Shown here: one piece after another, positions 25,589-34,044 of the stretch | Layout: every line of letters starts with the position of its first letter | Numbering within the stretch: the first letter of the stretch is position 1 | Source of the DNA: Kiritimatiellales bacterium | GTDB lineage: Bacteria > Verrucomicrobiota > Kiritimatiellia > Kiritimatiellales > Pontiellaceae | DNA length: 46,411 nucleotides | Assembly: GCA_016744085.1 (NCBI GenBank) | Contig: JADGFE010000004.1 | Coordinates: forward strand, 1-46,411 | Reading direction: 5' to 3' | Made by a program: the position numbers and the translations under genes | Notes under the pieces: model-generated | Told to the model about the DNA's origin: nothing | Database searches by the model: none | The model's input: the letters and a program-made list of their open reading frames with translations, nothing else

Positions 25589-25626
25589 CACTGGGTCCGC
25601 CGAAGGGGGGCGGCGGAGCGCCAGTG
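25589..25626. repeat. GC-rich hairpin downstream of the ABC-F gene
   Basis: CACTGG + TCCGCCG pairs with CGGCGGA + CCAGTG around an AAGGGGGG loop, 13 paired bases with small internal bulges. It lies 17 bases past the stop of the ABC-F gene on the minus strand. No T-run follows, so it may be a repeat unit or an mRNA 3' end stabiliser rather than a classical terminator. Confidence 0.5.
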
Positions 25627-25642
25627 ATTCCGTGATTTGGTG

Positions 25643-27406
25643 TCATAGACTCTCTAACTCTTCCCAGCGTTCAAAACTTTTTTCCAATTCGTGCGGAATG
25701 GCCTCCGCACGTTCCGTGGCGGCGGCAATTTCTTCTTTCGCCTTTTGATAAAAAGTCGGATCAGCCATCGTTGCATGCAAGGTTTCCTGCTCGGCTTCCA
25801 ACTTTTCAATCTGCCGGGGTAGTTTTTTGAGTTCTTCCCGCTCTTTATTCGACAGCTTACGTTTTGGTTGAGATTTTTCAGCGGTAGAGGGTTGTTCCTT
25901 TTGCCTCGTGCCTAATGCCTCTTGCCTCTGATTTAACCAGTCATCATAACCGCCGAGATATTCATTTACTTGACCATTTCCTTCGAAAACAAAGGTGCTG
26001 GTAACCACATTATTCAAAAAAGAGCGATCATGGCTGACGAGCAACAAGGTGCCGCTATAGGCCGCCAGTAAATCCTCCAGTAGTTCGAGGGTCTCCACAT
26101 CCAGATCGTTGGTCGGTTCGTCCAGCACAAGCACATTGGATGCTTTGGTGAATAGTTTGGCCAGAAGCAGGCGGTTGCGCTCTCCGCCTGACAGCACAGC
26201 AACTTTCTGGCGGGCGCGGTCGGGGGTGAATAGAAAATCCTGCAAATAGCCCAGCACATGCTTTTTGCTGTCGCCAATCATAATCATTTCTTCGGCGCAG
26301 ACATTTTCAGCCACAGACTTGGTTTCATCGAGCGTTTCCCGATGCTGATCAAAATAGGCCACTTCCAATTTGGTACCATGATCCACGGTTCCGGTTTGTG
26401 GATCCAGTTTGCCCAGAATCAATTTGATCAGTGTTGATTTTCCGCACCCGTTCGGTCCGATAATACCGATCTTATCGCCACGCATGATTTCAGCATCCAG
26501 ATTTTTAACAATCGGAAGGTCGCCGTAATCATAGGAGATATTTTTGACGGTTATTACCTTGCGCCCGGAGAGTCCGGAGTTTGAAAGGGTCATATTGACA
26601 GAGCCGGTTCGCTCGCGACGTTCGCCGCGTTCGCCGCGCATCTTTTCCAATGCGCGTACGCGACCTTCGTTACGCGTGCGGCGGGCTTTGATGCCTTTGC
26701 GGATCCAAACTTCTTCCTTGGCCAGCTTCTTATCGAATTGGGCCCACTGTTCGGCTTCGCCATCCAAGAGCGCCTGCTTGCGTTCCAGATAGGTATCGTA
26801 GTCGCATGCCCAGGAATGAAGGTTTCCGCGGTCGAGTTCAACAATGCGGGTGGCGAGGTTGCGTAGAAAGGCACGGTCATGGGTCACAAAAACTAACGTG
26901 CCTTTATAACGGCGTAAAAAGGTTTCCAACCATTGGATCGATTCAATATCGAGATGGTTGGTAGGCTCATCGAGCACAAGAATTTCCGGTTCACAAACAA
27001 GAGCTTGTGCCAGTAGCACCCGACGTTTCTGACCACCGGATAATTCATCGAACTTCCATTCATTTTCCAGTCCGACCATAGAAATGGTTTTGTCGACAGC
27101 CTGATGTGAGGTCCAGTCATCATGAGGATTTTCCAGTCCTTCAAAAACCAGATCTTCAACCGTGCCGGATAACTCGCTTGGAACATTCTGGCGCAGACGG
27201 CGGATCTTAATGCCCGGCTGCCGGATGATTTTCCCTTCGTCGGTCTCGATGGAGCCGTTGATGATTTTCAGCAGGGTCGATTTTCCTTCGCCATTTCGTC
27301 CGACCAGACAGATCCGCTCGCTCCGTTCGATTTGCAGCGTTGCATCATTCAGAAGCTGAGGGCCACCGAATGCCTTATATAAATTCTGTAAACTTAAAAG
27401 TGCCAT
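25643..27406 (-). CDS. uup: ABC-F ATPase, Uup-like
   Basis: 587 residues from ATG 27406 (MALLSLQNLYKAFGGPQLL), the conserved N-terminus; the track adds ten residues. There are two ABC domains. The first has GRNGEGKST and LSGGQKRRVLLAQAL, LDEPTNHLD. The second has GPNGCGKST, LSGGERNRLLLAKLF, LDEPTNDLD. A linker (about 250-300, rich in Lys/Arg) is followed by a C-terminal coiled coil (about 515-587, REELKKLPRQIEKLEAEQETL), the Uup hallmark. No membrane segments. ABC-F proteins act on the ribosome or on branched DNA intermediates (Uup); the C-terminal coiled coil favours Uup. The intergenic segment downstream holds a hairpin and repeat-like DNA. Confidence 0.93.
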   Translation of the reverse strand: MALLSLQNLYKAFGGPQLLNDATLQIERSERICLVGRNGEGKSTLLKIINGSIETDEGKIIRQPGIKIRRLRQNVPSELSGTVEDLVFEGLENPHDDWTSHQAVDKTISMVGLENEWKFDELSGGQKRRVLLAQALVCEPEILVLDEPTNHLDIESIQWLETFLRRYKGTLVFVTHDRAFLRNLATRIVELDRGNLHSWACDYDTYLERKQALLDGEAEQWAQFDKKLAKEEVWIRKGIKARRTRNEGRVRALEKMRGERGERRERTGSVNMTLSNSGLSGRKVITVKNISYDYGDLPIVKNLDAEIMRGDKIGIIGPNGCGKSTLIKLILGKLDPQTGTVDHGTKLEVAYFDQHRETLDETKSVAENVCAEEMIMIGDSKKHVLGYLQDFLFTPDRARQKVAVLSGGERNRLLLAKLFTKASNVLVLDEPTNDLDVETLELLEDLLAAYSGTLLLVSHDRSFLNNVVTSTFVFEGNGQVNEYLGGYDDWLNQRQEALGTRQKEQPSTAEKSQPKRKLSNKEREELKKLPRQIEKLEAEQETLHATMADPTFYQKAKEEIAAATERAEAIPHELEKSFERWEELESL

Positions 27407-27425
27407 GGTTTTATTCCGAAGTTGA

Positions 27426-27566
27426 GAACGGCGCATTCTCCAGATTTTGCAGGAATTGGAAAGGAATAACGGCGCCGATCACACCTTAGCCGCCACCAAT
27501 GGATACATTCCCCTCGACTATGCCATCGAACTCGACAACGAAGCCGCAGTGAAACTATTGAAGTAA
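27426..27566 (+). pseudogene. Ankyrin-repeat gene remnant
   Basis: An in-frame stretch too short for the track, ending at TAA 27564. It encodes NNGADHTLAATNGYIPLDYA and then IELDNEAAVKLLK, which fits the end of one ankyrin repeat (NGAD...) and most of the next (NGY.PL.YA.E..N..AVKLL). No start codon or upstream continuation survives; an in-frame TGA precedes it at 27423. It probably is the 3' end of a deleted ankyrin-repeat gene. Confidence 0.55.
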
Positions 27567-27592
27567 GTCCTTTAAATAGGTATGGTTTGGGT

Positions 27593-29170
27593 ATGAAACC
27601 CGAACATAACGTGGCTCTGCGACAACGTAGCCTCTTGGGAAATGGTCGGTCGGCCGCGGTCTATCGCATGACCACGGAACACGGCGATACGGCACGTAAG
27701 ATTTTCACCGGAAGTATGGCCGCGGGCATAGCGCAGCTTATTTTTTACGGGGCTCCATTGGATTATCGGTGGAATGAAGCGGCGGTTCAATCGGCCTATT
27801 ACCGAAGAAAAGTTCTCCGACTTTTACTGAAGTGTTGGTTTGGCGATTCGTTGCGCATTGCCGATGCCTATGGCTGGGGGAGGGATGAAGATGAAGAGGC
27901 CTTGTATTTGGATACGGAATTTAGCCCGGGATACCTGATCCCGTTTTTCTCTCCTTTCTTGTTTCAGCGAAACTCAGAATTTGACCTTCTGCGTAAATGC
28001 CTGATGCCAAAACTTCAGGAGCATCTTTTGGAGGCTGGTTTGGTTGGAACGGTCTGGCAGGCGGGTTATGGACAACCCTGTGCGTTTCCCAATTTTCTCT
28101 GTATACGAAATCAGGAAGAAGGCGAAGGGCTAACGTGGGTTTGGATTGATGCAGAGTCCGGGGTGCCTGCGATCGTCAGTTATAACCTCCGGGCCTTGTT
28201 GACGTTTTATATTCCACAGGCCATTAAACGGGGTCGTGTGTTGTTTGATGATCTGGATCCAGATCAACTGGGTAGCTATATGCAGGAAAATAAAAACCTG
28301 CTCAGAGATGCGCTGACTCCGGATGAGTGGGGGATGCTGAATAAATATGCTGATGCTTTAATTGAAGCGCACGCACGATGGTCTGAGGAAACCCGGTTGA
28401 CCCGTTCGGTTGGATATTATTTTTTCCGGGGAACGATTAATGATGAGCAACGTGATTTTTATCTGGATCATAAAGTTCGCTGGTACGGATTTCTGGTTCG
28501 CTATCTGTCAAAGCGGTTGCCTCGAAAGATTCGCGATTTAATATCGTTGGTTAAAGAACGATGTCATCCGCTTGAATGGTTCCGAATGTTGGCAAGGGGT
28601 TTGATATCTCCGGCTTACCGACTTGACCTCAGTCGCAAAGTGGTGATGCGTGGTATCGATCTTTGGGGTAGTAAAAATCGTATTTCCTCTGAACAAAAGG
28701 AAGAGCTGGTTACAGAGCTTCATGACAGTAAAAAAAGTATGTGGCTGGCAGACTTCGGTGTACATCTCGCCATCAAACCGCTCGGATATCTATTGCGCTT
28801 TACCCTAATCCCTGCATTGGTTCACTTCAATTTAATATCTGTTGGCGTGGCTGGCGTTCTTTTTATTTTTATGGGTAATTTACTCAGAACGAGCTATACG
28901 ATTTGTCGGGCAGTAGAATGCCTGTTTAAGCGACAGCCGATCCCCTGGATTGCTTTGTTGCTCTCGTCTGTCCCAAGTATTGGGGTGCTGGCCTTTCCGT
29001 GTCAGATGTTCCATAGCGCCCGGAAAGGCCATTTGATTTCCCAGATGATTATTTATGAAAGTTGCTCGCTCTCGGTTATTGGACTGCCGATCTGGGGCGG
29101 AAGGGATAATGGATGGGAACATTGGGCGAACCAGTTTGCCCACCGCTTAATCTGGACCTTATGGGGATAA
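27593..29170 (+). CDS. Kinase-like membrane protein of unknown function
   Basis: 525 residues from ATG 27593 (the track begins two codons earlier with TTG). Residues about 5-45 (LLGNGRSAAVYRM...ARKIF) resemble the glycine loop and beta-3 lysine region of a kinase fold. EDEEALYLDTEFSPGYLIPF and VGTVWQAGYGQPCAFPNFL follow, but I see no clear HGD/DFG catalytic loop. The C-terminal third has hydrophobic helices (VGVAGVLFIFMGNLL, IPWIALLLSSVPSIGVLAFP), so it is membrane-bound. Probably a degenerate kinase fused to a membrane domain. No recognised family name; no operon partner. Confidence 0.6.
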   Translation: MKPEHNVALRQRSLLGNGRSAAVYRMTTEHGDTARKIFTGSMAAGIAQLIFYGAPLDYRWNEAAVQSAYYRRKVLRLLLKCWFGDSLRIADAYGWGRDEDEEALYLDTEFSPGYLIPFFSPFLFQRNSEFDLLRKCLMPKLQEHLLEAGLVGTVWQAGYGQPCAFPNFLCIRNQEEGEGLTWVWIDAESGVPAIVSYNLRALLTFYIPQAIKRGRVLFDDLDPDQLGSYMQENKNLLRDALTPDEWGMLNKYADALIEAHARWSEETRLTRSVGYYFFRGTINDEQRDFYLDHKVRWYGFLVRYLSKRLPRKIRDLISLVKERCHPLEWFRMLARGLISPAYRLDLSRKVVMRGIDLWGSKNRISSEQKEELVTELHDSKKSMWLADFGVHLAIKPLGYLLRFTLIPALVHFNLISVGVAGVLFIFMGNLLRTSYTICRAVECLFKRQPIPWIALLLSSVPSIGVLAFPCQMFHSARKGHLISQMIIYESCSLSVIGLPIWGGRDNGWEHWANQFAHRLIWTLWG

Positions 29171-29177
29171 ACGCCGG

Positions 29178-29804
29178 TTATATTTCGTCCAACTGAAACG
29201 CTTCTTTTCGGCAGAGTCCGACGGCGACTTCCCGGGCAACATAGGAAATCAATTTCATCTTTTTCTTAAAGTATTTTTTGACGGGGCCGATCTTTCGAGC
29301 AGAAAAGCGTGTAAGCATGTTATGGGGATAGGCATGCATGCTGACGGCATAAATAATACCGGACTGGCCGGCATCGATAATCTGTAAATGAATGATGACA
29401 TCGTATTGGCCGAAAAATCGTTTTCCAGAAGCCAGAATAACGTAATTGAAGGAGCTTTCATCGGTTTGTTTGCGATAAAGCTCGGTGAGGTCTGCTCGGT
29501 GACCTTTTTCATTAATATAATAATAGGTGTTGGGAGCGGTTTGGATTACCGGGAAATCGACATTTCCATTTTTAGAAATGGATCGACCAAACTCGTCCTG
29601 AGCCAACTTTAGTAGTGTTGATTTGGAAAGGACTTTGCAGGCCGTTTCGAAAGGAATGTCGAGCACTTCACTGGTCCCGAGTCGGATACATTTCTTTTGT
29701 AAAAGCTCTTTGGGGCTGCTGTCTTCCAGCAGGTCGGAAAGATCAATCGAATACGCAGATGCGGAGAAGAAAATGATGATGAGTTGTAACGTAATCCTTT
29801 TCAT
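29178..29804 (-). CDS. Secreted hypothetical protein
   Basis: 208 residues. An N-terminal signal peptide is visible (KRITLQLIIIFFSASAYS, about 1-19), cut before IDLSDL. The rest mixes beta strands and helices with several Lys-rich segments and ends FQLDEI. No lipobox cysteine at the cleavage site and no domain I recognise. Converges tail-to-tail with the kinase-like membrane protein (8 bases apart). A periplasmic or outer-membrane-associated role is all that can be said. Confidence 0.65.
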   Translation of the reverse strand: MKRITLQLIIIFFSASAYSIDLSDLLEDSSPKELLQKKCIRLGTSEVLDIPFETACKVLSKSTLLKLAQDEFGRSISKNGNVDFPVIQTAPNTYYYINEKGHRADLTELYRKQTDESSFNYVILASGKRFFGQYDVIIHLQIIDAGQSGIIYAVSMHAYPHNMLTRFSARKIGPVKKYFKKKMKLISYVAREVAVGLCRKEAFQLDEI

Positions 29805-30082
29805 AGGGGTGCGTATTAGAAGGCAGATGCGGACTCCAATTCAATGCCAATCGTGCTTAATATCTTTTTCTGAACGATCTGTTTTTTTCTAAAAATCGAT
29901 TAAGGCTTTCTGTGAATTCAGCTTATTGGTTCAGAATGCCGGTCGGTTTATCGTTTCAGATTCTGGAAGAGGAACCTTTTTTACTCGTCCGTATATCGTT
30001 TATACTACCCGCCGTTCCTTTACTGGTTGCCGGTCCGGTTGGGTTTGTAGAAATCAGAATAAGATTGGCATGGAGAATAAAA

Positions 30083-31543
30083 ATGAATCAACCAGCACCA
30101 GTATTGCATAAAGGATCCGTTCCCCTGATCCTGTTCGGTGTTCCTATTCATAATCTCACGTTTACATCGACGCTCAATTGGCTTGATGATCTGATCGAAA
30201 GAGAGCGCTCGAAACAGGTGGCAACCGCCAATCTCGATTTTCATCGTATGGCGGCAGAGGATCCTGAAATGCAACGGATTCTATTCGATGCGGACATCGT
30301 GATGGCTGATGGACATCCGATCGTTAAATTATCATCATTTTTCGGCCCCCGCCTGAAAGACCGTGTAACCGGAAGTGATATTACGCCTATGCTGGCAGAA
30401 CATGCCGCCAAGAAAGGCCATCGGCTCTTCTTCCTGGGAGCAGCTCCGGGTGTTGCCCAAAAAGCCGCCGATATTCTGACGGAAAGGCATCCTGGACTTA
30501 AAGTCGTCGGTTGCTATTCCCCGGAAAAGGCAGATGTTTTCAGCATGAATAATGATGAGATTATTCAGTTGTTGGAAGCTACTAGACCTGATGTCCTGCT
30601 GGTTGCATTTGGTGCTCCCAAGCAGGAAAAATGGATTCAGATGCATCGTGGAGAATGGAAGATTCCTGTATCTATGGGCATAGGGGCTTCATTCGATTTT
30701 ATTACAGGCGCTCAGATTCGATCGCCGGTGTGGATGCAAAAGCTGGGTCTTGAATGGCTCGGCCGGGTGCTGGCAAATCCGAAACGGTTGATTGGTCGTT
30801 ATCTGCAGGATAGCGTTTTTCTGTTAACGGCAATGTGCCGGCTGATCGCCATTCGGATAGAACCGCGTGGGGCATTGTCAAAACCTATAGATCAGATGCT
30901 AGAGCTCGCTGAACTAAATTCGGTTTATGCCGAACTAAACTCAGTAGACACGCTTGAAGCGGCGGAAGTAGCCGCTGCCCGCATTCTCGAACTTTCTTCC
31001 GGTAACAATATTGTGGTCAGGCCTGATTCGACAAAATGGTTAAACAGTGCAGAACTCGGCGTGCTGGCATTTCTTGCCCGTTCCTGCAGGCAGCAGAACA
31101 AGAGCCTTTTGGTTTATCCGTCTTCTCGTCGGGTTGAAAAACTTTTGTACGCACAGGGATTGCAACGTTGTTTCGTGATCGTAAAATCTAAGAAAGATGT
31201 TGTCGTGCAACTGAAGTCCCGTAACGCCGAATCAGTGAGCGGAACCGTAATTCGTGATGAGAATAATAAGCTGATCATTTCACTTCCCGCAGGACTTACA
31301 GCTTCCAACAAATCTATGGTATCCGATTTAGTGTTTGACGAGTGGAATGATACGGCCAGCGAGTGCCCGTCAGGGGTTGAAATTAATGCATCATCTATGT
31401 GTTTTATTGACTGTGCTGGACTTTCTATGTTGGTGTCTGTGATAGCTCGAGCTAAGGAAGACAGTATTCCTTTGAGTTGCTCGGCATTTCAAACAGACGT
31501 TGAGCAGATTATCATGGAGAACCAGTTGGATTGGTTGCTGTAG
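30083..31543 (+). CDS. WecG/TagA-type glycosyltransferase fused to two STAS domains
   Basis: 487 residues from ATG 30083, chosen for its SD (GGAG, 8-base spacing) and because the 57 residues upstream in the track ORF look non-coding. Residues about 12-240 are a WecG/TagA/CpsF glycosyltransferase: TANLDFHRMAAEDPEMQ, DIVMADGHPIVKLS, RVTGSDITPML, LFFLGAAPGVAQKAA, VAFGAPKQEKWI and GIGASFDFITG. These enzymes add a sugar to lipid-linked intermediates of polysaccharide. Two STAS-like domains follow (about 285-370, WLNSAELGVLAFLARSC; about 386-487, MCFIDCAGLSMLVSVIARAK). STAS domains bind nucleotides or switch proteins. The fusion is uncommon as far as I know. Confidence 0.82.
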   Translation: MNQPAPVLHKGSVPLILFGVPIHNLTFTSTLNWLDDLIERERSKQVATANLDFHRMAAEDPEMQRILFDADIVMADGHPIVKLSSFFGPRLKDRVTGSDITPMLAEHAAKKGHRLFFLGAAPGVAQKAADILTERHPGLKVVGCYSPEKADVFSMNNDEIIQLLEATRPDVLLVAFGAPKQEKWIQMHRGEWKIPVSMGIGASFDFITGAQIRSPVWMQKLGLEWLGRVLANPKRLIGRYLQDSVFLLTAMCRLIAIRIEPRGALSKPIDQMLELAELNSVYAELNSVDTLEAAEVAAARILELSSGNNIVVRPDSTKWLNSAELGVLAFLARSCRQQNKSLLVYPSSRRVEKLLYAQGLQRCFVIVKSKKDVVVQLKSRNAESVSGTVIRDENNKLIISLPAGLTASNKSMVSDLVFDEWNDTASECPSGVEINASSMCFIDCAGLSMLVSVIARAKEDSIPLSCSAFQTDVEQIIMENQLDWLL

Positions 31544-31580
31544 TTTTAAGCGAAATTACAGATCGCTGACTGAACAAACG

Positions 31581-32303
31581 CTAGATGCCGCCACCCTGCT
31601 TATAGTTCAGATGCAGACCGCATTCTTTATGTTCGGGACTTTCCCACCACCAACGGCCGGAACGTTCGTCCTCACCTTCTTTACAAGGTCGTGTGCAACA
31701 GGCACATCCGATGGAAAGATAACCTTCGTCATAGAGCCGGTTGTGGGGAACACCATGTTCTTCCACATAAAACCAGAGGTCTGCCTGCGACCAGTTCAGC
31801 AGGGGGTTGATTTTAATCAATCCTTTATGAACAGGATCCTGTTCGACAAAATTTAATTCTTGCCGGCTTTCACTCTGGTCCGACCGACGACCCGTAATCC
31901 ATGCCGTATAACCATCCAGAGCACGACCTAAAGGCTCAACTTTCCGAATACCGCAGCATTCTTTCCGGTTTTCGACGCCTTCCTTGAAAGAGAACATGCC
32001 TTTTTCGGTTTCCAACTGCTGAACGGCAAGGTGTTGCGGGAAAACCCACTCCACATTGATTCCGTATTTTTGGCGGATGGATTCCGCGCACTCATAGGTT
32101 TCTTCCGGTAGACGACCCGTATCGATTGAGAATACACGAACCGGCTTGTTAACCTGATGCAGCATATCAAGCAATACGAGTCCGCCTAACTGAAAACTGG
32201 TTGCCATGCAGATATCATCGCCAAAGTGGTCGATGGATCTAGAGAGGACTTCCAGCGAATCTTTAGGGCCTATGCCGTCAAATAATTTAACAAGTTTGGT
32301 CAT
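31581..32303 (-). CDS. cysH: Assimilatory APS/PAPS reductase with 4Fe-4S-type cysteines
   Basis: 240 residues. PAPS-reductase fold motif ATSFQLGGLVLLDML and SIDTGRLPEETY are the adenylyl-sulfate-binding region. CC in KECCGIRKVEPL and the CACCTRPC pair give the iron-sulfur cysteines of the APS reductase type. The catalytic cysteine lies in KECGLHLNY near the C-terminus. It reduces adenylyl sulfate to sulfite with thioredoxin. Last gene of cysJ-cysI-cysH (9 bases after cysI), with no strong SD of its own. The CC...CxxC pattern favours APS over PAPS as substrate (family rule). Confidence 0.92.
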   Translation of the reverse strand: MTKLVKLFDGIGPKDSLEVLSRSIDHFGDDICMATSFQLGGLVLLDMLHQVNKPVRVFSIDTGRLPEETYECAESIRQKYGINVEWVFPQHLAVQQLETEKGMFSFKEGVENRKECCGIRKVEPLGRALDGYTAWITGRRSDQSESRQELNFVEQDPVHKGLIKINPLLNWSQADLWFYVEEHGVPHNRLYDEGYLSIGCACCTRPCKEGEDERSGRWWWESPEHKECGLHLNYKQGGGI

Positions 32304-32311
32304 GATGGGTC

Positions 32312-34033
32312 TTATGATTCTTTAGCGAGGAGTTCCTCTGAATCTGAATTAAAGTCGCGGCCGTCATAGATGGCTGGAACGATATGCTGTCGTACAACAT
32401 AATCGCCGAAGGTTTCGCCTTCTGTACGCTCTTTGGCATAGGCTGCAATTATGGGATCGAGCTCTTCCAGAATCTGCTCTTCACCGATGTTTTCGCGATA
32501 CAGTTTAACCAAGCGTGTTCCTCTGCCATCACCGCCGAGATAGAGATTATATTTTCCCGGTGCCTTACCAACGAATGCAATCTCTGCAAGGAATGGTCGT
32601 GCACAACCGTTTGGGCAACCCGTCATACGAATCACGATGGGCTGTTCAGATAGGCCATTCTTATCAATGATGGTTTCGAGTTTTGTGATGAGATCCGGCA
32701 GATAACGTTCCGCTTCAGCCATGGCCAAGGCACAGGTTGGAAATGCAACGCAGGCCATACTATTTTGGCGCAGTACACTCACATCGCGCAGCAAGCCATA
32801 TTCGCGGGCCAACTTTTCGATCTCGTCTTTTTTCTTGGCATCCACTTGGGCCAGTATCAGATTCTGTGTTGCTGTCATCCGGAAATCGCCACCGTGAACG
32901 TCGGCAATTTTCAGCAGGCCGGTCATCATTTGCGGTTTGCCGGGTAGGTTGGAAATACGACCGTGCTCAATGTAGAGGGTCAGGTTCCAGGTGCCATCAG
33001 CGTTTTCGACCCAACCATAGCGGTCGGAGTGCATCGTGAATTCATAGGGCTTAGATGCCGCGAAAGTAACGCCGGAACGCTCTTCTACATGATTCTTGAA
33101 ATCTTCAAGGCCCATGTCGTCGATGGTATATTTCAAACGGGCGTGTTTACGATCAGTACGGTCGCCGAAATCGCGCTGCGTAGTCACAATGGCTTCGGCT
33201 ACTTTGCAGGCATCTTCCGGTTTAATGAACCCAAAGTCCTTCGCAATTTGCGGATAGGTATGCGCTTCACCATGGGTGCTGCCCATACCGCCGCCGGCCA
33301 GCACGTCATAACCGGTCAGCTTCCCGTCGACAATGATGGCCACAAAGCTCAGATCATTACCGTTCACATCCACATCATTGTGAGGCGGAATCGCTACGGC
33401 GATTTTAAATTTACGGGGGAGATAGGTGTCGCCGTAGATCGGCTCCTTTTCTTCCTCATAGTTCGTAATCTTTTCTTCGTCGAGCCAGATTTCATGATAG
33501 GCACGGGTGCTGGGCAACAGATGCTGACTGATGGCTACGGCATCGTCATAAATTTCTTTGTGCAGTGCGGACTCAAGCGGGTTGGTGTTGCACAGCACGT
33601 TTCGGTTAACATCGCCGCAGGCGGCGATGGAATCGATCATGGCTTTATTAATGCCCTGAATCAGCGGCTTAACATTGTGCTTCAAAATACCGTGATACTG
33701 GAAGGTCTGGCGGGTGGTCAAACGGATGCTCCCGCCGGAAAAGTCGCGGGCAACCTGATCAATGGCTTTCCACTGTTTTGCTTTAATCACACCGCCAGGA
33801 ACGCGGGCGCGCAGCATAAAGCTGTGCAATGGTTCGAGCTTCTGATGCCGGCGTTCGTCGCGAATATCACGGTCGTCCTGCTGGTAGAATCCGTGGAATT
33901 TACTCAGTTGGGTATCTGGGGCATATAAGGCCCCCGTAACCGGATTGGCAAGGCCTTCTTCAATGCGCCCGCGCAGATGACGACTACCTGCTTTAATGTG
34001 TTCGACTTCTGTCAGTTCTTTTTCTTCGCTCAT
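32312..34033 (-). CDS. cysI: Sulfite reductase hemoprotein beta subunit
   Basis: 573 residues, as in E. coli CysI. N-terminal FHGFYQQDDRDIRDERR, then MLRARVPGGVIKAKQW and TTRQTFQYHGILK. Siroheme/4Fe-4S ligands are near CGDVNRNVLCNTNPLES, ACVAFPTCALAMAEAERYLPD and MTGCPNGCARPF (Cys-x5-Cys, Cys-x3-Cys). It performs six-electron reduction of sulfite to sulfide, fed by CysJ. SD AAGGAGA lies in the 11-base gap after cysJ. A 321-residue open frame on the plus strand across it is only a shadow. Confidence 0.96.
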   Translation of the reverse strand: MSEEKELTEVEHIKAGSRHLRGRIEEGLANPVTGALYAPDTQLSKFHGFYQQDDRDIRDERRHQKLEPLHSFMLRARVPGGVIKAKQWKAIDQVARDFSGGSIRLTTRQTFQYHGILKHNVKPLIQGINKAMIDSIAACGDVNRNVLCNTNPLESALHKEIYDDAVAISQHLLPSTRAYHEIWLDEEKITNYEEEKEPIYGDTYLPRKFKIAVAIPPHNDVDVNGNDLSFVAIIVDGKLTGYDVLAGGGMGSTHGEAHTYPQIAKDFGFIKPEDACKVAEAIVTTQRDFGDRTDRKHARLKYTIDDMGLEDFKNHVEERSGVTFAASKPYEFTMHSDRYGWVENADGTWNLTLYIEHGRISNLPGKPQMMTGLLKIADVHGGDFRMTATQNLILAQVDAKKKDEIEKLAREYGLLRDVSVLRQNSMACVAFPTCALAMAEAERYLPDLITKLETIIDKNGLSEQPIVIRMTGCPNGCARPFLAEIAFVGKAPGKYNLYLGGDGRGTRLVKLYRENIGEEQILEELDPIIAAYAKERTEGETFGDYVVRQHIVPAIYDGRDFNSDSEELLAKES

Positions 34034-34044
34034 GGGAAATCTCC

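Noticed and set aside
32963-33928. 321-residue open frame on the plus strand
   Set aside because: It is entirely antisense to the certain gene cysI and has no recognisable domain; a shadow of codon bias.
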